Source of the DNA: Muricea muricata
Taxonomy: Eukaryota; Cnidaria; Anthozoa; Malacalcyonacea; Plexauridae
DNA: 64,000 nt
NCBI GenBank assembly: GCA_963855995.1
Contig: OY979716.1
Coordinates: 92,387,369 to 92,451,368 of the forward strand
Direction of reading: 5' to 3'
Of this stretch, positions 43,397 to 52,567 are shown in pieces. The translations under genes and the position numbers were made by a program. The notes below the pieces were generated by a model, which worked only from the letters and a program-made list of their open reading frames with translations, was not told where the DNA came from and ran no database searches. How positions within the stretch are numbered: position 1 is the first letter of the stretch; each line of letters starts with the position of its first letter.

Positions 43397-44329
43397 TTAC
43401 GCTAAGCCACTTGTTAGAGTGGCTGATACCCCAGATAGAGTGACAGGAGGAATTTTTATGTATCGTTCGTAGCAATCAGATGTCCAACGTCCTAAGGTTT
43501 TGATTAGCCACGATGGCAATTTAGCGGCAGCTGCGGTTGTTGCTGCCCCAATTCGATAGCTATGACCAGCATAATGCGCTGCATTGAAACCAGATTTTTG
43601 AAGCAGTGACCGTGTCTCAGATGTCAGAAGTTGCTTTGTCAAAGGCTTACCCGAGGAAAGAACGAATAATGGGCCATTGTCAATTTTTCTTGTTGAAAGA
43701 TACCGTTTCATAGCTAAGACCGGACATAGCGGAGAGTTACATGCTCCTACTGTTATAGATTGCCCAATACGAAAAGGATCGGTTTTGGATTCTTTAATCC
43801 GGATTGTCATAGACACTGGATTCACGCTTGGTGTTAGTAGAACGTCCCTTAGTGTCAGATGTACTTCCGGATTAAACTTTGAGTTGCAGGTTAACTCTCC
43901 TAGTCGGAGAAAGCCAAAGAAAGCCAAAGTCATGGCGGCCCAAATCATAATTGAACTATAGTTTTCAGTGGACGGAATTGAAAGTAGCAGATGAAATAAT
44001 TTCATGTGGTGAATCGTAATAGGTAGACGGATTTGAATTTCGCCTCCCTGAGATCTCTTTATACCGCGCAAGACCAGCTGAAGGCGAGACATTTTTTGAA
44101 AATTTAAGCGAAAACCTTGACGAATATGAAAATGACGGACGGCGGCTAAATAGATTTTTATTGAAGAATGTTTGATGTTTTTTGCCAAATAAGCAACGAA
44201 TTCAGTCAGTAAAGCTTCAGAGGCAGGAAGACATCGTTGCATTGTGCTACCTTTGAATAAATGTATAAACTCTAGAAAACGTTTTTCACCCGACGAGTAT
44301 GTCTGCTTGGTAGATGATGCCATTGACAA
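43397..44329 (-). CDS. Tyrosine recombinase of DIRS-like element
   Basis: 310 aa. N-terminal SAM-like core-binding region (SSGEKRFLEFIHLF...), then the catalytic domain: Arg in GFLRLGELTC, the HSYRIG box (His-x-x-Arg) and the nucleophile region LGRWTSDCYERYI. All four key residues are visible. It would integrate circular cDNA by strand exchange without target duplication. It begins 26 nt after the RT ORF stop. Confidence 0.85.
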   Translation of the reverse strand: MSMASSTKQTYSSGEKRFLEFIHLFKGSTMQRCLPASEALLTEFVAYLAKNIKHSSIKIYLAAVRHFHIRQGFRLNFQKMSRLQLVLRGIKRSQGGEIQIRLPITIHHMKLFHLLLSIPSTENYSSIMIWAAMTLAFFGFLRLGELTCNSKFNPEVHLTLRDVLLTPSVNPVSMTIRIKESKTDPFRIGQSITVGACNSPLCPVLAMKRYLSTRKIDNGPLFVLSSGKPLTKQLLTSETRSLLQKSGFNAAHYAGHSYRIGAATTAAAAKLPSWLIKTLGRWTSDCYERYIKIPPVTLSGVSATLTSGLA

Positions 44330-44355
44330 GTTTATGTACCTTTCTATGTCCTTAT

Positions 44356-45756
44356 TTAAATGGTTAGAAGTGCAGCTGGAATCGGGTATGGGTTGGGATC
44401 TGCTAGTGGTGCCAGCTCTCTGAACCGTTTGTGCTGGAAACGAGAAAGAGAATCAGCAATTGCATTTCGTTTTCCAGGTATGTGCTGGGCTTTTATGTAG
44501 AAATTGTATTGCATTGTGAGAAGTGTTAAGTGGCGTATTAGGTCCATAACCCTAGGGATGTGTGAACGTTTGGTGTTGATCATGCTAACCACTGCTTCAT
44601 TATCGCAGTTAAAAAGAATTCGTTTCTCGCAGAGGAGTTCCCCCCAAATTTGGCATGCAACTACAATGGCAAATAGTTCCTGCCATGCAATGCTTATGCC
44701 AGCCGAGCCTAACTGTTGCTGGGCAAGCCAGGTCCCCTGAAACCACTTAGATTTGAAAATCCCTCCATAGCCTTTTGATCCGGATGCATCAGTGTGTAGC
44801 TCTAAGAAGTCAGACCCTTCCCAAGTAGATGAAATGAAAAAATTTGCCCCATTCCAATTTGAAATAAAAATCTTCCACATCTGTAAATCCTTGTAGAACC
44901 CAGCATTTAGTTTTATGTGGTGGTGAGACTTCTTAATATTTCTGGTTAAATCAATCATACGTTGTAAAAAGGGCCTACCTGGTGGGACAACTTTGCATGC
45001 AAAATTTAAGCTACCAATTAATGATTGCAATTCTTTTAATGTACAAGAATGCTTATTTTCAAATTGTTGTATGAGTAATGACAAACGATTAATTTTATCA
45101 GCTGGAAGGCGAGCTTCCATCTTCAGAGAATCCAAAATAATACCCATAAATTCAAGAACTTGCAATGGACCTTGTGTTTTACCTGGTGCTATGGGAATAT
45201 TCAAATTTTTGAAGGTCATCAACATGGCCGAAAGACTTTGTTGGCATAAACTATCTATGGGTAAGATGTCAGCTTGAGGTTCGATAATTAGAAAATCGTC
45301 TAAGATATGACATACAAAGGAAATCTGACATTTATTAATCAATATCCACTCAACTGCATCAGAAAGTTGATTAAAGAGATAGGGTGCACTTCGGAGGCCA
45401 AAAGGTAACACTTTATCATAATAAAATTTTTCTTTCCAATGCATGCCTAGTAATTCATAGTCGTCGGGATGAACAGGAATAAGTCGAAATGCAGATTCTA
45501 TGTCAGTCTTAGCTAAAAAACAGCCCTGGCCTGCATGCTTTATGCCTTCGATAGCATGGTCAATTGTGACATACTGTAAAGCAAAATCATCTTTAGAAAT
45601 AGCACTGTTTATGCTGGTCATACCTGATTTAGGAAAAGAGAGATGAAAAATTGTCCGGAATTTGTCAGAGTTCTTTTTTGGAACCAAGCCAATTGGTGAA
45701 ACCACTTTGAATCTGTTTAACATACGCAGCTGGAACATCGAGCGCGGCGTGCCCAT
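44356..45756 (-). CDS. RT-RNase H polyprotein of DIRS-like element
   Basis: 466 aa. RT motifs: SPIGLVPKKNSDKFR, FLAKTDIESAFRLIPVHPDD, LPFGLRSAPYLF and the catalytic HILDDFLII (LDD in place of YADD, as is usual in DIRS elements). RNase H follows with ELHTDASGSKGYGG, ISIAWQELFAI, FNCDNEAVV and IADSLSRF, giving the D-E-D-D set. The 5' end overlaps the Gag ORF by 92 bp in another frame, so expression probably uses a frameshift. No methyltransferase domain follows. Confidence 0.85.
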   Translation of the reverse strand: MGTPRSMFQLRMLNRFKVVSPIGLVPKKNSDKFRTIFHLSFPKSGMTSINSAISKDDFALQYVTIDHAIEGIKHAGQGCFLAKTDIESAFRLIPVHPDDYELLGMHWKEKFYYDKVLPFGLRSAPYLFNQLSDAVEWILINKCQISFVCHILDDFLIIEPQADILPIDSLCQQSLSAMLMTFKNLNIPIAPGKTQGPLQVLEFMGIILDSLKMEARLPADKINRLSLLIQQFENKHSCTLKELQSLIGSLNFACKVVPPGRPFLQRMIDLTRNIKKSHHHIKLNAGFYKDLQMWKIFISNWNGANFFISSTWEGSDFLELHTDASGSKGYGGIFKSKWFQGTWLAQQQLGSAGISIAWQELFAIVVACQIWGELLCEKRILFNCDNEAVVSMINTKRSHIPRVMDLIRHLTLLTMQYNFYIKAQHIPGKRNAIADSLSRFQHKRFRELAPLADPNPYPIPAALLTI

Positions 45757-46231
45757 ACCGTGGCGTCGCTTCTGAACTGGCTAAATCAACTACTGGAACC
45801 GATAGTGCTGCTTGTCCAACGTCGGCCAAAGATGAGATTGGAGCGTCCGTGATATTGTGGGATGATATGGCAGGGTGTTCGACAGACGTTGACGGGGTTA
45901 ACTGTTGTGGCGAATTTTGTATGGCATTCACAGCTGCACGCGCGGCATTGGTAGCGATTTCACTCATGGCTTGCTCGATGCTGCGTGATACGATCGATTG
46001 GATCTGGGAGAGCTGTGCGTCGTTTAAAAGACCGGGCTCATTTTGTTCTACAGTTGATCTCGTGGAAGTGCCAGGATTCGTATTGTCCGAAGCGTGTTGT
46101 TGCAGACGCGAAATTAACGTTGCTTTTCGTCCTGTAGTTGAAAGGCCTTTTTCCTCGCACCTTCGTCGTAAATCCTCTATTGTGACATCGTTGTCCGCGA
46201 GCGTTCTTCTCCTGTTGCGAACTGGAGGCAT
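45665..46231 (-). CDS. Gag-like protein with SAP domain
   Basis: 188 aa. Residues 17-47 (TIEDLRRRCEEKGLSTTGRK, then LISRLQQH) form a SAP helix-extension-helix DNA-binding motif. The rest is a Ser/Thr/Ala-rich spacer with a helical part (IVSRSIEQAMSEIATNAARA). It is the first ORF of the DIRS-like element, and its end overlaps the RT frame. Confidence 0.65.
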   Translation of the reverse strand: MPPVRNRRRTLADNDVTIEDLRRRCEEKGLSTTGRKATLISRLQQHASDNTNPGTSTRSTVEQNEPGLLNDAQLSQIQSIVSRSIEQAMSEIATNAARAAVNAIQNSPQQLTPSTSVEHPAISSHNITDAPISSLADVGQAALSVPVVDLASSEATPRYGHAALDVPAAYVKQIQSGFTNWLGSKKEL

Positions 46232-46659
46232 CGCGAATACGACAAGCGAAAATACTATAATTTTCTAAAATTTTCTTAAACAAGTTTACTGCACGAGTGC
46301 TAACTGTGAATGGTGGTCCTATGATATGATCCGCATAATCTGCGCAAGTACCCTGTGCTGGAATAAGCCTTATCATTGGTTAATTCCCGTCCACACCACA
46401 GGAGGTTTTACATGCCTATGCAATAACACGAGCATTACACGTGAACGGCATGCAGCTAGTTTGGCTTTCAGCCATTATTATAACTCGATAAGATAAGATG
46501 GGATTATCTCATTGACGTAGTCGGAAGGAACTATCTTTTCGCACCTTTTACATAAAAGCTTACCTTCAACACGTTGCTTCATTAACTTAAATTTATATAA
46601 CTATAAATTTGCTTTAACTTTAACTACTTTTTTATACAACCGGCCCCAGGGATGAAGAT

Positions 46660-46950
46660 CTACCCAGCGAATTTTGAGTCTTCACAATCTGCATTAAACA
46701 TTGCATCAGCGAAGAGATCTTCATCCCATAGCAAATTCTTTGATTCCACCAGATCATTGGTTGGTTTAGTTGTTTCTCGATGAAGAATCGGCTGAACAGC
46801 CAGCCAATGATCCGGAGCGTTCGCTCTCAAGTACTCCAACACATTTTTCAACTTTTCACCTTCCCTCTTCAACTCTTGGACCTCAGTCTTTCTTTTGGCT
46901 CGGTGTTTTGCCGAGCGTAACCTTGCCTTCTCTTTCCGTGTCTGGTTCAT
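46660..46950 (-). CDS. bZIP-like protein, copy C
   Basis: 96 aa: basic region RKEKARLRSAKHRAKRK (Ala9-x7-Arg17 in place of Asn-x7-Arg), heptad leucines (QEL, EKL, EYL), LRANAPDHWLAVQPILHRET and an acidic end LLWDEDLFADAMFNADCEDS. The frame is intact, but a TIR element inserted at 46646 has displaced the 3' region, so its stem-loop now lies (truncated) at 42199-42220. The promoter has TATAAAA (46985-46991), CCAAT and the octamer at 47112-47119. Nearly identical to copy D. Confidence 0.6.
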   Translation of the reverse strand: MNQTRKEKARLRSAKHRAKRKTEVQELKREGEKLKNVLEYLRANAPDHWLAVQPILHRETTKPTNDLVESKNLLWDEDLFADAMFNADCEDSKFAG

Positions 46951-46984
46951 GGCTATATACCTTGAATATGCTTAGGCCCCCGTG

Positions 46985-47286
46985 TTTTATACATCCTCGC
47001 GGCCTTAGGCGATTGGTTGAAAGAAAAAAGCGGGGCAAGCTCATCGTTACGTGCGCTATAGCAGCACTCTGATTGATCGGATAGTGTACGTACGCAAGAC
47101 TTACATAATACATGCAAATCAATTTGAGAACCTACGGTGGGTATTGGTTTGTTTTGCTGAAACGGGACTCGCGGGACTTAATTTGTCCCTCCACGGGACT
47201 TTGTGTCCCTCCATGGGACTTTTGAAAAACCTAATATCACTTTGCGGGACTTGCGGGACACAATTTGTCCCTCCACGGGACTTTTA
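46985..47286. promoter_or_regulatory. Shared promoter between bZIP copy C and small zinc gene
   Basis: Between the divergent genes at 46950 and 47360: TATA (46985-46991, minus), inverted CCAAT boxes, TACGTACGC (near 47088), the ATGCAAAT octamer (47112-47119), then a GTCCCTCCACGGGAC inverted-repeat cluster (47163-47286). The same order is seen at copy A and copy D. Confidence 0.55.
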
Positions 47287-47359
47287 CAAAAACAGTATTT
47301 AGTTTTATGTTTAACAATATTTTGTTATATGTTTAAGTTCAATACTTTTATTTTGTATC

Positions 47360-47548
47360 ATGCCGCGTCTACGTAAAAACTGTCGCCTGTGTGGGAAGCA
47401 AGGCTTGTTAAAACTTTCTAATCATTTGGTCGATTATCATCACTTGTCGACAAAAGACAGACAATATTATTTAAGGCAAGCGAAAATTCTCCCGTTGGAT
47501 CGTATTTTAAACGAACTTATGAAAATACATCAAAGCGATAGAATATGA
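47360..47548 (+). CDS. Small C2H2-like zinc protein
   Basis: 62 aa, intact. CRLCGKQGLLKLSNHLVDYH gives a CxxC...H-x4-H arrangement like a single C2H2 finger (LSNHLVDYHHL), followed by a basic helix (STKDRQYYLRQAKILP). It is transcribed divergently from bZIP copy C. A broken copy lies in the same position next to bZIP copy A (6505-6600), so the gene pair is ancestral to the repeat family. Function unknown; DNA binding is plausible. Confidence 0.6.
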   Translation: MPRLRKNCRLCGKQGLLKLSNHLVDYHHLSTKDRQYYLRQAKILPLDRILNELMKIHQSDRI

Positions 47549-47639
47549 AATGGTATATATAACGTTTTTGCAAACTTACGTTGTTCAGTTTAGTCATTTA
47601 TTCGTTACAACTAACACATCCCTTTGGCCTCCTTGTCTT

Positions 47640-47870
47640 AGGCGGTACAAAAACTGGCAGAACAACGTTTGTCAAGAAATTGTAAGGCAACGTTCAAGTG
47701 ATGATTGACCCGCCGCCTGAGAACATTAAATATTTTTATTCCGAGTATCAGGATACATTTGCTGAGATAAAATCATTAGTTCCGAACATTGAGTTTATTG
47801 AAGGTGTACCAGATGTGATATTCGACAGTGTCAACCCCAAGACGCGAAATCTTTATATATTTGATGGGCG
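47640..47870 (+). pseudogene. Packaging ATPase fragment, broken P-loop
   Basis: The frame GGTKTGRTTFVKKL, stop, GNVQVMIDPPPENIKYFYSE, then IEFIEGVPD and RNLYIFDG follows the start of the ATPase at 1568. The Walker A lysine is Arg (GRT) and a TAA follows. The sequence is cut at Walker B by the promoter array at 47890. Confidence 0.65.
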
Positions 47871-47889
47871 CAAGGGGGGGGGGGGGGGG

Positions 47890-48093
47890 CGAGGGGGGCG
47901 CACACATATTGAGGGGGTGCACCCTCATTAGAATATCGTGCTCTAATTGGTCGAAAAGCGTACGTTCTCCCCGTGACGTACGCTATACTCGTGCTCTGAT
48001 TGGTTAAAACAGCGTACGTATGCCCCGTGACGTACGCCATAGCCGCGCTCTGATTGGTTAAATAGCGTACGTACACCCCGTGACGTACGCTTA
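47890..48093. promoter_or_regulatory. Tandem CCAAT/CRE-like promoter modules, array 2
   Basis: Copy of array 1 (41650-41905) with three to four units, starting from the same GGGGGGCGCAC leader and AGAATATCGTGCTCT. It is cut off within ACGTACGCTTA, where the 3' part of bZIP copy D begins. Confidence 0.7.
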
Positions 48094-48362
48094 TCACAAT
48101 CTGCATTAAGCATTGCATCCGCGAAGAGATCTTCATCCCATAGCAAATTCTTTGATTCCACCAGATCATTGGTTGGTTTAGTTGTTTCTCGATGAAGAAT
48201 CGGCTGAACAGCCAGCCAATGATCCGGAGCGTTCGCTCTCAAGTATTCCAACACATTTTTCAACTTTTCATCTTCCCTCTTCAACTCTTGGACCTCAGTC
48301 TTTCTTTTGGCTCGGTGTTTTTCCGAGCGTAACCTTGCCTTCTCTTTCCGTGTCTGGTTCAT
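47943..48362 (-). CDS. bZIP-like protein, copy D, chimeric tail
   Basis: The first 85 residues are nearly identical to copy C (KEKARLRSEKHRAKRK; Ala-x7-Arg). After LNADC the frame runs on into the promoter array read backwards, adding about 50 residues such as FNQSERGYGVRHGAYVRCFN. The native C-terminus, stem-loop and downstream block are lost. Promoter: TATAAAA at 48397-48403, octamer at 48524-48531. Confidence 0.5.
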   Translation of the reverse strand: MNQTRKEKARLRSEKHRAKRKTEVQELKREDEKLKNVLEYLRANAPDHWLAVQPILHRETTKPTNDLVESKNLLWDEDLFADAMLNADCDKRTSRGVRTLFNQSERGYGVRHGAYVRCFNQSEHEYSVRHGENVRFSTN

Positions 48363-48862
48363 GGCTATATACCTTGAATATGCTTAGGCCCGCGTGTTTT
48401 ATACATCCTCGCGGCCTTAGGCGATTGGTTGAAAGAAAAAAGCGCGGCAAGCTCATTGTTACGTGCGCTATTGTAACACTCTGATTGATCGGATAGTGTA
48501 CGTACGCAAGACTTACATAATATATGCAAATCAATTTGAGAACGTACGGTGGGTATTGGTTTGTTTTGCCGAAACGGGACTCGCGGGACTTAATTTGTCC
48601 CTCCACGGGACTTTGTGTCTCTCCATGGAACTTTTGAAAAACCTAATATCACTTTGCGCACAGTTAATAGAAATAGGATGGTTAGGCTAGCCGGCAAACT
48701 TCAAAGGGATCGCAAATATATGTCGGGAACCACTTTTTATTTTGACACGTGACCAATAAGCGGTATCATACTGCGAGCGCTTAATAAAAAACATACGAGC
48801 GAAGTTTGATTCAATCTTGTTATTTCAAAGTATTTCCTGTGAAAGCAAGGAAAACACACGAC

Positions 48863-49875
48863 ATGGAGAGCTGCAAGGAGGCTAATATTGAGGAGAACGT
48901 TGAATTACCTAAGGAAAATCTACAGGAGATAGAATTTGTGAGTATAGGCGAACAGGATTCCGTAGTTGAATCGATTTTCGACTCGAAAGACAAAGAATAC
49001 GATGCTTTTAATCTAGATGTTTCGCTCACACTCTTAGATACGGAAACTGACGAAGTATTCAATGCATGTTTTGTGGAAGATCTTCGGCGTGAGTTTTGGA
49101 TTGCTGGTGCACAATCACGTTGAGGTTGGCGCACAAATTTTGAGTTTTGGTCATTGGTGCAGCATCACTTGTTCAAGTGAGACTTTGAGTTATAAAATTG
49201 CCTGGTGATTGCCTGGTCTTGAGGAGTTGATAAATTTGTGTGCCTTATTAATAATTCTCTGTTGTAATATATCCTCGTACCCTGGGTAAGAGGTTGGCGA
49301 TGACTAGGGCCGGCGCACAAGTTGATGTCATTTGGCACACGGAAAGACAACCTCAGATCATCTTCGGCGTGAGGTTTGCTTAGAATGCACCCTGCATGGC
49401 GAAGTAGATGCAGAGTTTCTCGAAGCCCTAACAGAAATTGAAGGCAAAAAAGAGTTTCCCTGCCCGAAATGCATTAAAATTTGCAAGTCGAAAGGAGGCT
49501 TGACAAGACACACGAATTCAAAACATCGTGAATCAGATCCTGAGTTGTCAACCGAATCGGGCAACAATCACAACTGTCTTTTGTTAGAAGATCTTGCGGG
49601 CGTCGTGGAATCGATAAAAACAAATTTGATTGTTGGAGATTTGTATGGACCAGTAATAAACACCGCCATTAATACAAAACTTATATATAAAACTTAATCC
49701 CTTTGAACCTGGCCCTCTTTCTTACATCGCAGGTTATATAGTTTCAAACTCAATCAAAGATTTACCAAAAGTCAAAAAATAAAAAAATGAAAGCGATTCA
49801 GAGTTGCAAGCACTCTTACGAGCGTTGAAATCGACTGGAAAGGACAATGAATTTATATTAGCTCGAAGCAGAGGC
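48863..49875 (+). pseudogene. C2H2 zinc finger gene broken by SINE-like insertion
   Basis: An acidic N-terminal part (MESCKEANIEENVELPKENL...) runs to EDLRRE at 49093. The same frame resumes at 49374 with VCLECTLHGEVDAEF and a C2H2 finger (CPKCIKICKSKGGLTRHTNS), then continues to 49697. After a frame change LSYIAGYIVSNSI and ELQALLRALKSTGKDNEFIL recall the C-terminal parts of a zinc-finger/transposase-like family common in cnidarians (from memory). It contains a 266-bp insertion, a TAA and deletions, so it is dead. Confidence 0.6.
49094..49359. mobile_element. 266-bp SINE-like insertion with 14-bp duplication
   Basis: The exact direct repeat ATCTTCGGCGTGAG flanks it (49080-49093 and 49360-49373). 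The long duplication is typical of LINE-driven target-primed insertion. Inside are GTTGGCGCACAA and GGCGCACAAGTTG motifs; no tRNA head or A tail is evident. Confidence 0.7.
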
Positions 49876-49920
49876 GGACTTAAGGCAGCACTGTATAAAA
49901 ATAAAAAAGAAAAAAACGAA

Positions 49921-50350
49921 TTAATATAAGTTGTGTGTTTTAAAATTGTAGAATTTTTTGTATTCTAATCGTAGCATGTCCAACCAGAAATTCTGGTCCT
50001 TTAACCGCTCGTCCAGCTCCGGATCTTCAGTGCTGTCAATGAAAAAGTAGAATTGAATCATTTTGGGACTTAAAAATTGAGAAAATGTTTATAATCTAAG
50101 GAATAAATGATAGCAACATGATAAGATTTTACATACTTGCACCTGGGGCGCACGAATTTTTCGCTACCCAAAATAAAGTTTTCCAGATTCTCAAATGTTA
50201 AGTCCAGCTGACAGTTTTCACACTTGCTATAAACTGTAAAATAATGAAAAAAGAAAACGAGCATGTCAGTACAATACCTGCAGCTATATAACACATAGTC
50301 AGCACTTTTTTCACAGAGCTCTTACCCCTGTGAATTAGTTCCCAGGTCAT
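49921..50350 (-). CDS. Small CxxC zinc protein, copy Z2
   Basis: Exons 50326-50350 (MTWELIHR, from a leader-like segment), 50137-50233 (CENCQLDLTFENLENFILG, second pair reduced to RPRC) and 49921-50032 (TEDPELDERLKDQNFWLDML, ending HNLY). All junctions are GT-AG and in frame. Loss of the third cysteine (Arg) makes zinc binding doubtful. The first exon differs from Z1 and Z3, which use MEPI. Confidence 0.5.
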
Positions 50351-50390
50351 CCGTGTGAGACAGGTGCACGCGCATGTTGACCGGAAATAC
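50315..50390 (-). repeat. Recurrent leader-like segment, copy 3
   Basis: Same segment as at 7774, 9760 and 51452; it provides a splice donor (GGTAAGAGC) that joins in frame to exon 2 of Z2. Confidence 0.5.
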
Positions 50391-50757
50391 GTGTAAAACC
50401 TGTTTTGACTGGCTTTGGCTATTGGTTTGAGCTGGAAAACGTCATATTGTTTGACTGTGGACGACAAAAAATCATATAGTCTATGTTTAAGGCAAACTTG
50501 TGGTACATTTACTGAGACTATGCATTCAGTGTTGTAAAGCGATTATGTCCGAGTCATGTTGATTGTTCTATATATATATATATTATTTCCCTGTGAAAGG
50601 TGAAAGCCTTCTCTTAATTTTTCTCTTTGTTATGAGTGAAACTAGTATGAACTACGATTAATATTAGATTGTGTAGTAAACAACTGAGACATGTGTAAGA
50701 TATATTAAATTTTATTTTCAATTTTCGCGATTTTCAAACATGATGAACAGCTGTACT

Positions 50758-51196
50758 CTATAAAAATAAAGAAGGAAAAAACGAATTAATATACGTTGGT
50801 GTTATGAAATTGTAGAATTTTTTGTATTCTAACCTTAAAAAGTCTAACCAGAAATTCTGGTCCTTAAGTCTTTCGTCCATCTCTGGATCTTCAGCGCTGT
50901 CAATGAAAAAGCAGAATTGAATCATTTTAGGACTTAAAAAATTAAGAAAATGTTTATAATCTAAGGATTAAATGATAGCAACATGTTAAGATTTTACATA
51001 CCTGCACCTGGGGCACATGAATTTCTCCGTGCCCAAAATGTATCGTTTTATATTTTGTATTGTTAATTCGAGATGACATTTTTTACATTTGCTATAGACT
51101 GCAAAGTAATGAAAAAAGAAAAAGTGGAGAAATTATTGTCATGTATGGTTAACTATCAAGTAGAAATCTGAGTTTGTACTTACCAATTGGTTCCAT
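50758..51196 (-). CDS. Small CxxC zinc protein, copy Z3 (intact)
   Basis: Exons 51184-51196 (MEPI), 51002-51098 and 50758-50896 are joined by GT-AG introns in consistent phase. The protein has CKKCHLELTIQNIKRYILG, a second pair CPRC, and the tail AEDPEMDERLKDQNFWLDFL. The two CxxC pairs form a zinc ribbon; the DPxxDxRLKDQNFWLD tail is the family hallmark. It is best preserved of the Z1-Z3 type. The flanks are duplicated from the 3.9-4.7 kb region. A donor-like GGTTAGAA after FLR allows an alternative further exon. Confidence 0.6.
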
Positions 51197-51451
51197 CTTT
51201 TTATGTATTTACGTTTTTTTCCTTTTTTTAACTCTTTTTGTTTGTTATCAGTAAAACTAGTATGGGCTAGGACTTTATTAGATTAGGTAGTAAAAAACTG
51301 AGGCATGTGTAGGATATATTAGATTTTTGTTTTTAATATTCACAGTTTTGATTATTCATGCATGCTATAAGGCAGCACTGTATAAAAATAAAGAAGAAAA
51401 AATGAATTAATATACGTTGTAAGTATAGTCCCGCTGACTCACCATTTTTGA

Positions 51452-51528
51452 GGAGCTCTTATCCCTGTAATTTAGTTACGAGTCCGGCCGCGTGGGGGCG
51501 GTACGCGCGCATGTTGACCGGAAATATG
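51452..51528 (-). repeat. Recurrent leader-like segment, copy 4
   Basis: As the other copies, but the donor is ATAAGAG, so splicing is probably lost. The following stretch 51530-52140 shows no gene. Confidence 0.5.
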
Positions 51529-52145
51529 TCACATTGGTCAGAAATATGTCATGTTGATCGGAAAAATGTCATTGAATAATTATGTTTAACTGTTTTTTGT
51601 GATTACGTTGTACATTGAGAAATGTGAAAAGTTCATAGGTTTTTATTGTGTCGTTAGATCGTTGTATCAATAAGGTATGTTAGCGCGTTTGCAAGCGATG
51701 ATTTGTGGCTTTTATCTACTAAAACACCATTTGTTCAATCGTTTTACGTGTTAAAACATTAAGCAGATAATATAAAAGTGCAACTATATGTGTAAATTGA
51801 GACCTACAGTGTGCTTTTTCAAAGTTCAGAGGCTATGGATATATCGGAAAATTATTGAACAGTTCGCATGAGATTAGTCCACCTATATCCATGGATTCGT
51901 GTTCTTACGATAATAATATATAAACAAAGTCAAAGACATGAAATGAGAGATAAACATTTTATTTGTTTTAAGCTTAATTATATTCATTTTACGGAGTGTA
52001 TCCCCTACTTTTGAGGAACCTGTAAAGAAGGGGAAAATGAACAAAGGTGTATTTGACAGAGCATTTGTCAGTTATATCTTATAGCCTTGTACCTTGTATC
52101 ACAAAGGTATTAAAGAAGAAACTTGTGAGTTAAATATGTAGACGG

Positions 52146-52464
52146 TTAGATTGTAAACACTTGCTCATAGCGAGTTTTTTTTAACTCTCTCCAAAAATGT
52201 TCTTTACACAAGTGCTCATCGAACACCGGGTCTGGTATTCTGACAGTGTTAAAAGAACGCATGCTCTTCGTACTTGAGGATTTTAAATGCTTCCACGATT
52301 AGGATCCAGATATGTTCTTTCCCGATATGCGATTTTCCTTCTTCGCAACAGTTCCACCAACTACATATTTCCCCAGTGTTTGTGTGTTTTCGTTCAATTT
52401 CTTTACTTTTTCTTGCGAGCAATTCTATACAGCACGAGATATTACAAAAGAAGTATTGAATCAC
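52146..52464 (-). pseudogene. Small zinc protein, copy Z5 (partial)
   Basis: Exon-like block 52146-52239 reads IPDPVFDEHLCKEHFWRELK and ends TRYEQVFTI; it matches the last exon of the gene at 53910-54346. Upstream a Cys-rich frame (CSWWNCCEEGKSHIGKEHIW) may be a diverged zinc exon. No start exon was identified. Confidence 0.4.
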
Positions 52465-52520
52465 TGGTCAATGCTAACAAAGTGTTTTTAAGTAAAAAAA
52501 AACAACATTAAACAATCGAT

Positions 52521-52561
52521 CTGTTTATATTCTTTTAACATTTGGGATTCTTAAAAGAACC
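52521..52561 (-). terminator. Histone-type stem-loop and downstream block, orphan
   Basis: Minus strand: GGTTCTTTTAAGAATC (52546-52561; 6-bp stem with one G-U pair, loop TTTA), then CCAAATG and a purine-rich AAAAGAATATAAACAG (52521-52539). The order and sequence follow the two other cases. The nearest gene ending toward it is the SF3 helicase fragment, 297 nt away. Confidence 0.45.
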
Positions 52562-52567
52562 GTTTTT

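Larger units (their letters stand above)
42910..46400 (-). mobile_element. DIRS/Ngaro-like retrotransposon
   Basis: Three ORFs on the minus strand in the order Gag with SAP domain, RT-RNase H and tyrosine recombinase; there is no DDE integrase and no methyltransferase between RNase H and recombinase, which favours Ngaro/PAT-like over DIRS1-like elements. The terminal repeats were not resolved. The 3' region 42910-43396 has repeated GGACAGTCCT motifs and a T-rich tract (43341-43398). Confidence 0.75.
42239..46646. mobile_element. TIR element (GGGCCGGTTGTATAAA) with nested insertions
   Basis: GGGCCGGTTGTATAAA at 42239 is mirrored by TTTATACAACCGGCCC ending at 46646. The flanking repeat is CAG (or CCAGG if the ends are set one base inward), consistent with a short target duplication of Harbinger-like or related elements. 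It lies in the 3' region of bZIP copy C, separating its coding part (46660 on) from sequence at 42170-42237 that matches the region beyond the stop of copy A. A DIRS-like retrotransposon occupies most of the interior. Confidence 0.65.
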
